Shown: positions 1 through 7,740 of the stretch, piece by piece
Position numbering within the stretch: position 1 is the first letter of the stretch
Layout of the letters: the number at the start of each line of letters is the position of its first letter
DNA from: CAZYFH01 sp965249175
GTDB lineage: Bacteria > Acidobacteriota > Vicinamibacteria > Vicinamibacterales > UBA8438
Length of the DNA: 64,000 nt
Reading direction: 5' to 3'
Assembly: GCA_965249175.1 (NCBI GenBank)
Contig: OZ252227.1
Coordinates: forward strand, 930,001-994,000
Translations under genes and position numbers: made by a program
Notes under the pieces: model-generated
Seen by the model: the letters and a program-made list of their open reading frames with translations, nothing else
The model's database searches: none
Told to the model about the DNA's origin: nothing

Positions 1-443
1 ATTTCACGCACGCGCCCGGTCCCGCCGCCGAACTCGCCGAACACCGCGACCCGGTCGCCCAGGTGCACCTCCGGAACGACGGTCAGGAGGGCGGTGAAGG
101 GCAGGGCGTAGCGCAGCTCGGCAGGCTCGTCCGGAAGCGACAATGTCCATTCGAACCAGTTGACGCCGATGGCGCCCTGGTAGGCTAGCGAGAACCGTCG
201 GCCGAGACGGAATCGCTGGCCCGCGAGCAGATTGAGCTGAGGCCCGGTCGCGCGGTTGACGAACTCATCGGTGTTGCCGACGTCGAGCTCGTCGCCGTCG
301 TAGTAGGTCAGCCGGGGAGTGAAGCGCGTCCCCTGCGCCGAGACGCTCCCGCCGACATACCACGCGTGGTCCTGGGCGGCGGCCAGGGCGGGGCCTCCGG
401 CCAGACACAGTCCGACGAGAATCGAGATGTTGAGGGTCTTCAT
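1..443 (-). CDS. Exported outer-membrane beta-barrel-like protein, C-terminus outside window
   Basis: The minus frame is open from an ATG at 441-443 to the left edge and gives about 147 residues. It begins MKTLNISILVGLCLAGG and has a typical Sec signal ending near ALAAAQ. The rest alternates polar and aromatic/hydrophobic residues (AWYVGGSVSAQG, LNLLAGQRFRLGR, GAIGVNWFEW), the pattern of antiparallel barrel strands. I infer an outer-membrane or periplasmic barrel protein; no specific family is recognised. The gene is cut by the window edge, so its true length and C-terminal aromatic are not visible. The region 444-544 upstream holds no other recognisable gene. Confidence 0.6.
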   Translation of the reverse strand, partial: MKTLNISILVGLCLAGGPALAAAQDHAWYVGGSVSAQGTRFTPRLTYYDGDELDVGNTDEFVNRATGPQLNLLAGQRFRLGRRFSLAYQGAIGVNWFEWTLSLPDEPAELRYALPFTALLTVVPEVHLGDRVAVFGEFGGGTGRVRE

Positions 444-559
444 CGATGTGCGTCCGCCGTCGCGACCGAATGACGATAGCACGAGACACGCGCCGGCTGC
501 CCCGGTGGCCTGCTCAGGGCTGGCCGGTCTGGACACGCATCGGACGACTTGACGCCCGT

Positions 560-779
560 CTAATGCTTCCTTGTATCTTCCGATCTGTCGGTGTCGTGGC
601 TACAGTGAGCTCCGAGACGGACGGTGACGGGCAACAGCTCGAACGTCCTATGGTCACCCAGACCGGACGATAGCGTGAGCGTTGCCCGTCCGATAATCCG
701 AGCCCGAACAGTGGCGCGGGATCCAACCCGCATCCGCAAGGTAGGGCCAGCTTGTCACGCCGTCCGGTGGAGGTACAGG
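560..779 (+). ncRNA. Candidate bridge RNA region of the IS110 element
   Basis: In characterised IS110-group elements the noncoding 5' end is transcribed into a bridge RNA that pairs with both target and donor DNA. Here the stretch between the host flank and the transposase start has no credible ORF, is GC-rich, and contains ACGATAG (665-671). The reverse complement of that motif occurs at the right end of the element and near the left flank. That is what a guide loop would look like, but no structure was computed, so the assignment is inference from position. Confidence 0.3.
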
Positions 780-1732
780 ATGACGCCCCCAGGACCCGTT
801 GTTGGCATTGACGTCGCGAAGGCCGAACTGGTCGTGGCCGTGCGTCCCAGCGGCGAACGGTGGACCGAGCCGAACGATGAGGCCGGCGTGGCCCGCCTGC
901 GCGCGCGACTCCAGCAACTGGCGCCCATCGTCGTGGTGCTCGAGGCCACGGGCGGTTACGAACGGGCGGCCGTCGCGGCGTTGGCGGCGGTGCAAGTGCC
1001 GTCGTGGTGGCGAACCCGCGCCAGGTGCGCGACTTTGCCCGGGCGACGGGCCAACTGGCGAAGACCGATCGCATGGACGCGGAGATGCTGGCGTTGTTTG
1101 CCGAGCGCGTCCGCCCGACGCCCCGGCCGCTGCCCGACGACGCGTCTGTCGCGCTGGATGCCCTGCTTACGCGGCGCCGGCAGCTCGTGGGGATGCTCAT
1201 CGCCGAACGGAATCGGTTGGAACACGCGCCGGCGGCGGTGGGCCGTGGGATTCGTACGCACATACGGTGGCTCGAACGCCAGCTCGGCACGGTCGATCGA
1301 GACCTCGATGACATGATCCACCAGAGTCCTGTCTGGTGCGCCAAGGAGGACCTCCTCCGCTCAGTGCCGGGGGTGGGCCCCATCGTGAGTCGTACGCTCC
1401 TGGGTGAACTCCCGGAGCTCGGCCGGCTGAACCGGCGACGCATCGCGGCCCTTGCTGGCGTGGCGCCATTCAACCGCGACCGTGGCACGCTCCGCGGCCG
1501 GCGGATCGTCTGGGGCGGCCGCGCCCCAGTGCGCGCCGCGCTCTATATGAGCGCCCTCGTCGCGACGCGACGTAACCCGGTGATTCGCGCCTTTTATCTG
1601 CGCCTGGGGGCTGCGGGTAAACCCAAAAAGGTCGCGTTGATCGCGTGCATGCGCACGTTGCTGACGATCCTCAACGTGATGATGCGTACCAACACCCCGT
1701 GGCGTGATAGGAATCAACAACAGACCACTTGA
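780..1732 (+). pseudogene. IS110-family transposase, broken by a one-base frameshift
   Basis: Translation from the ATG at 780 gives the RuvC-like DEDD domain: GIDVAKAELVV (first Asp), LEATGGYE (Glu), then, after a shift, KTDRMDAEML (Asp pair). The C-terminal half has the Tnp20 signature PGVGPIVSRTLLGELPELG and the conserved Ser region ALYMSALVA. Near 994-1000 the frame changes: GTGCCGTCGTGGTGG should read CCG-GTC-GTG, so one base appears deleted. An ATG at 1004 opens the second part alone, but that part lacks the first Asp and Glu. A programmed shift is possible but no slippery heptamer is obvious. I call it a pseudogene or very recently inactivated copy. Confidence 0.8.
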
Positions 1733-1841
1733 CTCTGAAGACAGTTGCTATCGTCCTATCGTCAAATGTCCACATCCGGGTATGGCGGGCGACTTTGATC
1801 GGTTGGCTAACTTTCGCCCGGAAGCACGACGGAGGACCATA

Positions 1842-1870
1842 TTGAGCACTGGTATTGTGACTGGTATGCT
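1842..1870 (+). promoter_or_regulatory. Promoter and possible operator of vapBC-1
   Basis: TTGAGC (1842-1847) and TATGCT (1865-1870) are 17 bases apart, just upstream of the antitoxin ATG at 1879. A direct repeat ACTGGTAT (1848-1855 and 1860-1867) fills the spacer and overlaps the -10, a plausible binding site for an autorepressing VapB. There is no clear Shine-Dalgarno, so the transcript may be nearly leaderless. Confidence 0.4.
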
Positions 1871-1878
1871 GTACTGAC

Positions 1879-2082
1879 ATGCCTAAACGCAAGATCACCG
1901 TAGAAGTGCCCGACGCGTTGCTCGAGCGAGCCCAGGAAGCCAGCGGCAAGGGCGTGACCGCAACAGTTCGTGACGGCCTCCGTCTCATGGCGGCCGCAGA
2001 GGCGTATCGAGGGCTGCGCCGACTACGCGGCAAAGTAACACTCTCGGTCACCCTCGACCGACTCCGTGAGGACCGAACGTGA
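1879..2082 (+). CDS. vapB: VapB-like ribbon-helix-helix antitoxin
   Basis: A 67-residue protein starting MPKRKITVEVPDALLERAQ. The short strand followed by two helices, with the GVTATVRDGLRLMAAAEAY segment, fits the antitoxin class that pairs with PIN toxins. The N-terminal strand would bind operator DNA and the C-terminal LRRLRGK tail would occupy the toxin. Its stop codon overlaps the toxin start (GTGA at 2079-2082), so the two are translationally coupled. The pair lies just downstream of an IS110 element. Confidence 0.8.
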   Translation: MPKRKITVEVPDALLERAQEASGKGVTATVRDGLRLMAAAEAYRGLRRLRGKVTLSVTLDRLREDRT

Positions 2083-2456
2083 TCGCGCTCGACACAAGCT
2101 CATTGGTCGCGTATCTAGATGGCTCCTCGGGCAAGGACGTGCTCGCCGTTGACCTCGCCCTCGAGCAGCACCAGGCGGTGCTGCCCCCAGTTGTGCTCTG
2201 CGAGCTGCTGAGTGCTCCACGCCTCCCGCGGCGCGCCCGAACGCTCTTCGAACAACTTCCTCTGCTCGAGATTCTGGACGGCTATTGGGAGCGGGCGGGC
2301 TTGCTGCGAGCCCGCGTCCTCGCGAAACGACGCAAGGCGCGAATCGCTGACGCGCTGATTGCGCAGAGTTGTCTTGACCACGACGTGCCGCTGGTCAGCC
2401 GCGATCGGGACTTCCGCCACTTCAGCGGACTCGTCAGGCTACAGATAGTGGAATAA
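2079..2456 (+). CDS. vapC: VapC-type PIN-domain ribonuclease toxin
   Basis: A 125-residue PIN-domain protein starting at GTG 2079. The acidic residues of the metal site are in order: Asp5 in IALDTSSLVAYLDG, Glu in VVLCELLSA, Asp in RIADALIAQSC and Asp in VSRDRDFRHF. Family members cleave tRNA or rRNA when the antitoxin is degraded. Length and motif spacing are normal, so the toxin should be functional. Its target cannot be read from sequence. Confidence 0.88.
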   Translation: MIALDTSSLVAYLDGSSGKDVLAVDLALEQHQAVLPPVVLCELLSAPRLPRRARTLFEQLPLLEILDGYWERAGLLRARVLAKRRKARIADALIAQSCLDHDVPLVSRDRDFRHFSGLVRLQIVE

Positions 2457-2463
2457 CACCGGC

Positions 2464-2877
2464 TCACCCCGCCTCGGCGCGCAACTGCCGCATCAGGCCG
2501 TGGAGGTCGCCGAGCACCCAGATGTCGGCGATTCGCCCGCCGCGCGTCTCGAATCGGGCCGCGCCCTCGTACGCGACCACGCGACCGGTGGCCGCCACAC
2601 CGAAGAGCTCGCCGTCGTGCGTTCCCTGATAGTGAAGACGCGCGAACGCCGACTGCCCGACCGCGTCGACGATCAACTCATCGATGCGGTTGTGAAAGTC
2701 GGGGAACGCGTCGTGAATCAGGTCCATGTAGGCGCCGAAATCCGCGTGGCCAACCGCATGGCGCCCTAGCGACCCTCGAAACGTGACGTCGTCGGTGAGC
2801 AGTGCCGGGATCAGCGTCTTGTCGAACCGATTCCACAGCTCGTCATAGAAGCGACGGACCAGCGCCTCCGTGGTCAA
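2464..2877 (-). CDS. SnoaL-like/NTF2-fold ester cyclase family protein
   Basis: A 137-residue protein. I place the start at TTG 2877 because it overlaps the upstream stop (TTGA) and the frame further upstream is only antisense to the acetyltransferase gene. The text TEALVRRFYDELWNRFD, then HAVGHADFGAYMDLIHDAFPDFHNRIDEL and GRVVAYEGAARFETRGGRIADIWV, matches the SnoaL-like alpha+beta barrel family. Members include polyketide cyclases and many proteins of unknown function, so no substrate is assigned. It is probably translationally coupled to the GNAT gene. Confidence 0.75.
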   Translation of the reverse strand: MTTEALVRRFYDELWNRFDKTLIPALLTDDVTFRGSLGRHAVGHADFGAYMDLIHDAFPDFHNRIDELIVDAVGQSAFARLHYQGTHDGELFGVAATGRVVAYEGAARFETRGGRIADIWVLGDLHGLMRQLRAEAG

Positions 2878-3404
2878 CGATCCTGCACCGGGTCGCGCAG
2901 GGCATGGTAGAAGCACGTATCGAGTCCCTCGAGCTCGCCGCGGCGCTCGAAGGTCATGAGGTGGTCCAGAAGACCCCGCGACGCCCGGTTCGCCTCGTCG
3001 GTCGCCGCGACGACCTCGGCGAGGCGCAGCGTTCCGAAGATGTAGTCGAGTGCGGCGCGCGCGGCCTCTCTCGCGTAGCCGTGACCCCACTCGCGACGTG
3101 TGAATCCAAACAGCAATTCGGGTGCATCGCGCCACTCGGCGTGGCGGTAACCACAAAACCCAATGAGCGGCTCCTCGACAGCCGGGTGCACCGTCCAGAT
3201 CCCGTAGCGCCGCGTGTTCCACTCGTCGGTGCTGCGCTCGACCGCCTCCGCGACCCGACTCCGGGGAATGACCATGTCATCCCAGAGGTAGCGACGGACG
3301 TCCGGCTCCGTCCACAGCGAATGGAGCGCCTCGATATCGCCGGGTCCCGCCGGCCGCAGCGTCAGTCGTTGGGTGCGAATCGTGGCGTCAGTCTCGTGTG
3401 CCAT
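2874..3404 (-). CDS. GNAT-family N-acetyltransferase (RimJ/RimL-like)
   Basis: A 176-residue protein beginning MAHETDATIRTQRLTLRPAG. The RLTLRP opening, the FGFTRREWGHGYAREAARAAL acetyl-CoA segment (R/Q-x-x-G-x-G/A type) and the terminal ASRGLLDHLMTFERRGELEG are typical of the Acetyltransf_3 group that acetylates protein N-termini or small molecules. The start at 3404 is chosen over longer in-frame options because it leaves a normal family N-terminus. It overlaps the end of the AbrB-type gene upstream by 17 bases. Confidence 0.85.
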   Translation of the reverse strand: MAHETDATIRTQRLTLRPAGPGDIEALHSLWTEPDVRRYLWDDMVIPRSRVAEAVERSTDEWNTRRYGIWTVHPAVEEPLIGFCGYRHAEWRDAPELLFGFTRREWGHGYAREAARAALDYIFGTLRLAEVVAATDEANRASRGLLDHLMTFERRGELEGLDTCFYHALRDPVQDR

Positions 3405-3597
3405 CGCCGGTGTCGAGCATTCTGCGCGCGGCCTGGCGCGACGGGGCCTTGAAGGCCGGTCGGACGACGAGCCGTCCCCCCTCGTACTCGATGTCAACGT
3501 CCCCGTCGTCCTCGATCTTCGCTCGCTCCATCAGCTCCTTCGGGATCCGGATCACCCGGCTGTTGCCCATACGGACGATACGCGTTCTAAATGACAC
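3388..3597 (-). CDS. AbrB/MazE-type antitoxin or transition regulator, no toxin beside it
   Basis: A 69-residue protein. MSFRTRIVRMGNSRVIRIPKEL is the swapped-hairpin AbrB fold with the GNSRVIRIP motif, and VDIEYEGGRLVVRPAFKAPSR follows. MazE antitoxins have this form and are normally followed by a MazF gene. Here the next gene is an acetyltransferase overlapping by 17 bases, so the antitoxin is either orphaned or a simple regulator. It lies divergently from nothing nearby; the next gene upstream on the same strand is DUF456. Confidence 0.75.
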   Translation of the reverse strand: MSFRTRIVRMGNSRVIRIPKELMERAKIEDDGDVDIEYEGGRLVVRPAFKAPSRQAARRMLDTGDGTRD

Positions 3598-3618
3598 GGT
3601 GCTCGGATTCCGCGGCGG

Positions 3619-4101
3619 CTACCCCAACAGGAACGCCACAGCGACGATCGCCACCATCGACACCACGAGGGCGAGTTTGCCCGCCGTCCCGACGACCAGG
3701 CCGATCCACGCCCCAACGCCGGCCCGCGTCGCTTCTTCCAGATTACCGCGGCTGAAGTATTCGCCGGCCACCGCGCCGACGAAGGGACCGACGAGCAATC
3801 CCGGCAGTCCCAGGAAGAGACCGAGCACCGTGCCTGCGGCGGCGCCGGCGATTGCCCATCGGCCAGCGCCCGACCGCTTGGCCCCCAGGGCGGTGGCGCC
3901 GAACTCGACGACGTAACACCCGACCGTCAGCAGCACGAGGATGACCACCGTCCCCGCGCCGGCGTGGGTGAAGCCGTCGAGCCACAGCAGCCAGACGAGG
4001 CCCACCAGCACGAACGCCGCTCCCGGCAGACCCGGCAGCACGGTGCCGATGACGCCGACGATCACGACGGCGACGGCCAGCGCGACAAAGAGATAGCTCA
4101 C
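3619..4101 (-). CDS. DUF456 family small membrane protein
   Basis: About 160 residues from a GTG at 4101. It is almost entirely hydrophobic, with four to five membrane segments and the family pattern VIGTVLPGLPGAAFVLVG, LGAKRSGAGRWAIAGAAAGTVLGLFLGLPGLLVGPFVGA. The central Gly-rich part resembles a glycine-zipper helix pair. Function is unknown in the family. It follows the DUF2306 gene by about 20 bases and is probably cotranscribed with it. Confidence 0.8.
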   Translation of the reverse strand: MSYLFVALAVAVVIVGVIGTVLPGLPGAAFVLVGLVWLLWLDGFTHAGAGTVVILVLLTVGCYVVEFGATALGAKRSGAGRWAIAGAAAGTVLGLFLGLPGLLVGPFVGAVAGEYFSRGNLEEATRAGVGAWIGLVVGTAGKLALVVSMVAIVAVAFLLG

Positions 4102-4123
4102 GCGCGTTGCTACGTGTTGGCGG

Positions 4124-4792
4124 CTAGGCGCGGGCAGCTGACGGTGACGCGCCCAGCGTCCGCCTCGATTGCAGCACGACCTCGGCGATGACGAGCGGCA
4201 CGGACCAGCAGATCCACGCGGACGCCGTGAGCTGTTCCTCCAGCGTGCCGACACCCGCGACTTGCAGGGCGCCGACCGAGACCCGGAACAGCACGAAGGC
4301 AAAGGTTGTGACGTAGCTGCGAATCATCCACTCCTGATGCTGCGCGATCTGCCTGCGCCGAATGGCCACGTAGGCCATCCCGGTGGTGAGCAGCCACACG
4401 ACGCCGAGCATCGCGAGCGCGAGTCCGAACACCCATCCGAAATCGGTCAGGACGGCCAGCCGGAAGGCCGCGAGCGAACCGAGGCCCACAGCGATCATGT
4501 AGGCGATGCCCATCGTTCGGTGCAGCGCCATCCGCCGGCGCGCGAACCCGAGCCAGAGCTGGATCGGCCCGGTCAGCAACGCGACCGTGCCGAACGCAAC
4601 ATGCGCGACGACCCAGCCGCGGCGCAAGTCGTAGCGACCGAGGAACTCCTCGTTGAACGTCAAATACGGGACGGCGATGAGCACCCAGAACACCAGGGCT
4701 GAGACGAACACGGCGCCGAGGCCGATGGTGCGGGCCCTCGACGGTCCGCGCGACGTTCCGGGCGCTTCGAGCGCGACTGCCGGTGTGGCCAT
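4124..4792 (-). CDS. DUF2306 family membrane protein
   Basis: A 222-residue protein with about six membrane segments. The central helices carry HVAFGTVALLTGPIQLWLGFARRRMALHRTMG and IRRRQIAQHQEWMIRSYVTTFAF. The paired histidines (LHRTMG, QHQEWM) are typical of DUF2306 and suggest a heme- or quinone-linked role, though none is proven. It sits 12 bases downstream of eno on the same strand, so it may be read through from that gene. Confidence 0.8.
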   Translation of the reverse strand: MATPAVALEAPGTSRGPSRARTIGLGAVFVSALVFWVLIAVPYLTFNEEFLGRYDLRRGWVVAHVAFGTVALLTGPIQLWLGFARRRMALHRTMGIAYMIAVGLGSLAAFRLAVLTDFGWVFGLALAMLGVVWLLTTGMAYVAIRRRQIAQHQEWMIRSYVTTFAFVLFRVSVGALQVAGVGTLEEQLTASAWICWSVPLVIAEVVLQSRRTLGASPSAARA

Positions 4793-4804
4793 CGTGTCTC
4801 CTTC

Positions 4805-6097
4805 CTACGCTGCGGTCACAGACGTCTGCCGAAACCCGCCGAGTCCGGCGAAGCGCGCCGCGTCGCCAAGCTCGTGCTCTATCCGGAGGAGACGGTTGAA
4901 CTTGGCGGTGCGTTCGCCCCGGCACCCCGACCCCGTCTTGATGTGGCCGCATCCGGTCGCGACCGCGAGGTCGGCAATAAACGTATCCTCGGTCTCGCCG
5001 GACCGGTGCGACATGTACGCCCCGTACCCGTGCTGCTGCGCGAGTCGCACGGTCTCGAGCGTCTCTGAGACGGTGCCGATCTGGTTGAGCTTCACCAGAA
5101 TCGAGTTACCGACGCCGCGGTCGATGGCCTGCCGAAGAATCGTCGGGTTGGTGCAGAAGATATCGTCGCCCACGAGCTCAATCCGGTCACCCAGCGTTCG
5201 TGTCAGCAGTTCCCAGCCGTCCCAGTCGTTCTCGGCGAGCGCGTCCTCGATCAGCACGATGGGATACTGATCGACCCAGTCCCGCCACAGCTCGACCATC
5301 TGTTCCGTCGACCGGGCCGACTGGTCCGATTTGAACGCGACATAGTGCCCGTCCTGCCACATCTCGCTGGACGCCGGGTCGAGGCAGATCGCGATGTCGG
5401 TCCCCGGCCGATAGCCGGCGTCCTCGACGGCGGTGAGAATGAGGTCGATCGCGTCGCGATTGTCCGCGAGATCGGGTGCGAACCCGCCTTCGTCGCCGAT
5501 GCCCGTGGATTTGCCCTGGCTCTTCAACAGCGCCTTGAGCGCGTGAAACGTCTCGATGCCCATGCGCAGCGCCTCGGCGAAGGTCGGAGCGTTGTGCGGC
5601 GCGATCTTGAACTCCTGAAAATCGACCGTATTGTCGGCGTGACGGCCCCCGTTGATGACGTTGAGACAGGGGACGGGGAGGATGGCCGCGGCGTCGCCGC
5701 CCAATCGACGGTACAGGGGCACCCCAGTGGCGTGTGCGGCGGCGCGCGCTATCGCCATCGAGACGCCGAGGATCGCGTTCGCGCCAAGACGCGACTTGTT
5801 GGGTGTACCGTCGAGGTCACGCATGCGCCGGTCGAGTGACGCCTGGTCGTCGACGTCGTGCCCCGACAACGCGGCGTTGATTTCCGTGTTGACGTTGGCG
5901 ACCGCCCGGAGGACCCCCTTGCCGCCGTATCGTGTGCCGCCGTCGCGAAGCTCGGTCGCTTCCCGCTCGCCGGTCGACGCGCCCGATGGCACCCGCGCCT
6001 CCGCTATCGTCCCGTCTTCGAGATGCACGCGGGCCTCCACCGTCGGGTTGCCACGCGAGTCGATCACCTCCAGCGCATCGATCGTCCGAATCCGCAT
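4805..6097 (-). CDS. eno: Enolase
   Basis: A 430-residue phosphopyruvate hydratase converting 2-phosphoglycerate to phosphoenolpyruvate in glycolysis. Diagnostic text includes DALEVIDSRGNPTVEARV at the N-terminus, GASTGEREATELRDG, the metal-site ICLDPASSEMW and IVLIEDALAENDWDGW, and the signature ILVKLNQIGTVSETLE. The late segment reads IKTGSGCRGERTAKFN, where many bacteria have a SLSRSDR-like stretch, a modest variant. Length is standard. The start has a strong ribosome site (CAGGAGGGA) preceded by a hexanucleotide tandem repeat in the leader. Confidence 0.97.
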   Translation of the reverse strand: MRIRTIDALEVIDSRGNPTVEARVHLEDGTIAEARVPSGASTGEREATELRDGGTRYGGKGVLRAVANVNTEINAALSGHDVDDQASLDRRMRDLDGTPNKSRLGANAILGVSMAIARAAAHATGVPLYRRLGGDAAAILPVPCLNVINGGRHADNTVDFQEFKIAPHNAPTFAEALRMGIETFHALKALLKSQGKSTGIGDEGGFAPDLADNRDAIDLILTAVEDAGYRPGTDIAICLDPASSEMWQDGHYVAFKSDQSARSTEQMVELWRDWVDQYPIVLIEDALAENDWDGWELLTRTLGDRIELVGDDIFCTNPTILRQAIDRGVGNSILVKLNQIGTVSETLETVRLAQQHGYGAYMSHRSGETEDTFIADLAVATGCGHIKTGSGCRGERTAKFNRLLRIEHELGDAARFAGLGGFRQTSVTAA

Positions 6098-6114
6098 GAC
6101 CGGTCGTCCCTCCT

Positions 6115-6151
6115 GTTCGTCTTCGTCTTCGTCTTCGTCTTCGTCTTCGTC
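6115..6151. repeat. Hexanucleotide tandem repeat in the eno 5' leader
   Basis: About six copies of TTCGTC (GACGAA on the transcribed strand) end about 17 bases before the eno start, just upstream of its Shine-Dalgarno. Such repeats can change length by slippage and may alter leader structure or spacing. On the plus strand they lie in the gap before the divergent DUF2277 gene. Confidence 0.85.
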
Positions 6152-6201
6152 AAGAGATCGTAACAGGTGCCGGAGTCGGTGCCTGGTATGATCACGCCAC
6201 C

Positions 6202-6477
6202 ATGTGCCGCAACATCAAGACCTTGTTCAACTTCGAGCCGCCGGCCACCGACGAGGAAGTTCGTGCGGCGGCACTCCAGTTCGTGCGCAAGCTGAGCGGC
6301 TTCACAAAGCCGTCACAGGCCAACCACGAGGCGTTTGACCGGGCGGTCGACGAGGTCGCCGTCGTGGCGCGTCAACTCGTCGACGACCTGACCACCTCGG
6401 CGCCGACGCGCGATCGCGACGAGGTCGCGGCCCGCGCGAGAGCCCGGGCCGCTGAGCGCTTCGGCACGCCCGCCTAA
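6202..6477 (+). CDS. DUF2277 family protein
   Basis: A 91-residue protein. MCRNIKTLFNFEPPATDEE followed by ALQFVRKLSGFTKPSQANHEAF is the near-invariant opening of the small DUF2277 (COG5552) family, with a conserved CRNIK start. The family is cytoplasmic and uncharacterised. The gene is divergent from eno across about 100 bases that include the hexanucleotide repeat, and convergent with the following dehydratase-like gene. Confidence 0.88.
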   Translation: MCRNIKTLFNFEPPATDEEVRAAALQFVRKLSGFTKPSQANHEAFDRAVDEVAVVARQLVDDLTTSAPTRDRDEVAARARARAAERFGTPA

Positions 6478-6498
6478 GGTTAGACCCCGCTCGTCGAC

Positions 6499-7716
6499 CT
6501 ATCCGTGGGCGCGCGCCACGACGTCGTTGAGCGTGACGCCGATGCCCGGGCCGTCCGGCACCGGGAGGGCGCCGGCCTCGAACCGCTCGGGTGGGTCGAC
6601 GAGCTCGCTCCGCCACGGCACCTCGTTCCACTGGTATTCGAGGATGTCGAAGTTCGGCATCCCGGCACACAACTGGGCCGATGCCGCCGTGCTCACGGGA
6701 CCGCTCGGGTTGTGCGGCGACACGAGGACGTCGTGAACCTCGGCGATGGTCGCGATCTTGCGCAGCTCGGTCACGCCGCCGCAGTGTTTGACGTCTGGCA
6801 TGATGACGTCCACGGCGCGCTCGCGGCAGAGCGGCGCGAACCCGGCGGTCCCGAACAGGAACTCCCCGCCGGCCATCGGCTGGGTAATCGCGTCGTGAAT
6901 TGTTTTCGTGCCATCCAGATCGGTCGGCGGGACCGGCTCTTCGTACCACGACAGCTGCTGCGGTTCGAGTCGTCGCGCCACGTCGACGGCGAGGTCGACG
7001 TCGAAGTTGCTATGGACGTCGATCTTGAGCGCGACGTCGGGACCGATTGCCGATCGCATGGCTTCGATGCAGGCCGTCCCGAGGTCCCTCGCCCGCGACA
7101 CGTCGTCCGCCGGCGCGTCGAGTGAAGGGAATCCGTCGAACGGCGCCGCCTTGACCGCGCGGAAGCCGTCCTCGACCGCCTGCCGCGCCGTGGCGGCGAA
7201 TCCGCGCGGCGAACGGTCGGTCGTCGCGCGATTGATGTTCGCGTACACCGGCAGCGAGCGCTGGAGCTCGCCGCCGAAGAGATCGTAGAGCGGCGCGTCG
7301 AGCGCCTTGCCGACGAGATCCCACTGCGCCTGCTCGATGGCGCTGAACGCGGTCGCCAGCCGGCGGTCACCGGTCCCCGCGGACCCTAGTCCCCGCGCGC
7401 GGTAGCGCTCGATCTCGAACGGCGAGGCGTCCCGGACGAGCGAAAAGTATCGCTCGAGCGCTGGGAGCTCGGTCAGCCGCCCCATCGAGGCTTCGCCGAG
7501 CCCGGTCAGGCCGATGTTGGTGGCCAATCGCACGAAGAGCCAGTTCGTGCGTCGCGTCGCGCGGACGACGATCAATTCCATGCCGGTGATGCGGATCGCC
7601 CGTTCGGCCTGGCCTATCGTGAATCGGCCGGCGGCTGGACGCGCGATCGAGCACGGGAGGCCGATCAACAGCGGGAGTGCGCCGAGAAAGACGCGCCGAG
7701 TGCGAGTTCGTCCCAT
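6499..7716 (-). CDS. Mandelate racemase/enolase-superfamily sugar-acid dehydratase, exported
   Basis: A 405-residue protein. The N-terminus RTRRVFLGALPLLIGLP has a twin-arginine-like signal, unusual for this normally cytoplasmic superfamily. The capping domain is followed by the barrel: FRAVKAAPFDGF (Lys base), ALKIDVHSNFDVD and SWYEEPVPPTD (metal ligands), then VLVSPHNPSGPVSTAASAQL, which resembles D-galactonate/D-gluconate dehydratases (His near the C-terminus). I infer a periplasmic sugar-acid dehydratase or racemase, substrate unknown. Transcribed alone or with the YcaQ-like gene upstream. Confidence 0.8.
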   Translation of the reverse strand: MGRTRTRRVFLGALPLLIGLPCSIARPAAGRFTIGQAERAIRITGMELIVVRATRRTNWLFVRLATNIGLTGLGEASMGRLTELPALERYFSLVRDASPFEIERYRARGLGSAGTGDRRLATAFSAIEQAQWDLVGKALDAPLYDLFGGELQRSLPVYANINRATTDRSPRGFAATARQAVEDGFRAVKAAPFDGFPSLDAPADDVSRARDLGTACIEAMRSAIGPDVALKIDVHSNFDVDLAVDVARRLEPQQLSWYEEPVPPTDLDGTKTIHDAITQPMAGGEFLFGTAGFAPLCRERAVDVIMPDVKHCGGVTELRKIATIAEVHDVLVSPHNPSGPVSTAASAQLCAGMPNFDILEYQWNEVPWRSELVDPPERFEAGALPVPDGPGIGVTLNDVVARAHG

Positions 7717-7740
7717 AAGCGGCTCACGCGCTCTTGACGC

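Larger units (their letters stand above)
545..1747 (+). mobile_element. IS110-family insertion sequence (approximate limits)
   Basis: A single transposase gene is preceded by about 220 noncoding bases and followed by a short tail, the IS110-group layout with the long noncoding end upstream. IS110 elements lack classical terminal inverted repeats, so the ends are estimated. The downstream edge is near a tandem 8-bp repeat, CTATCGTC twice, at 1748-1763. The motif ACGATAG also occurs in the left flank (473-479) and in the upstream noncoding end (665-671). Confidence 0.55.

Noticed and set aside
2464..3222. Long 252-codon frame for the SnoaL-like gene
   Set aside because: The extra N-terminus is antisense-frame text over the GNAT gene; a TTG start coupled to the GNAT stop explains the gene better.
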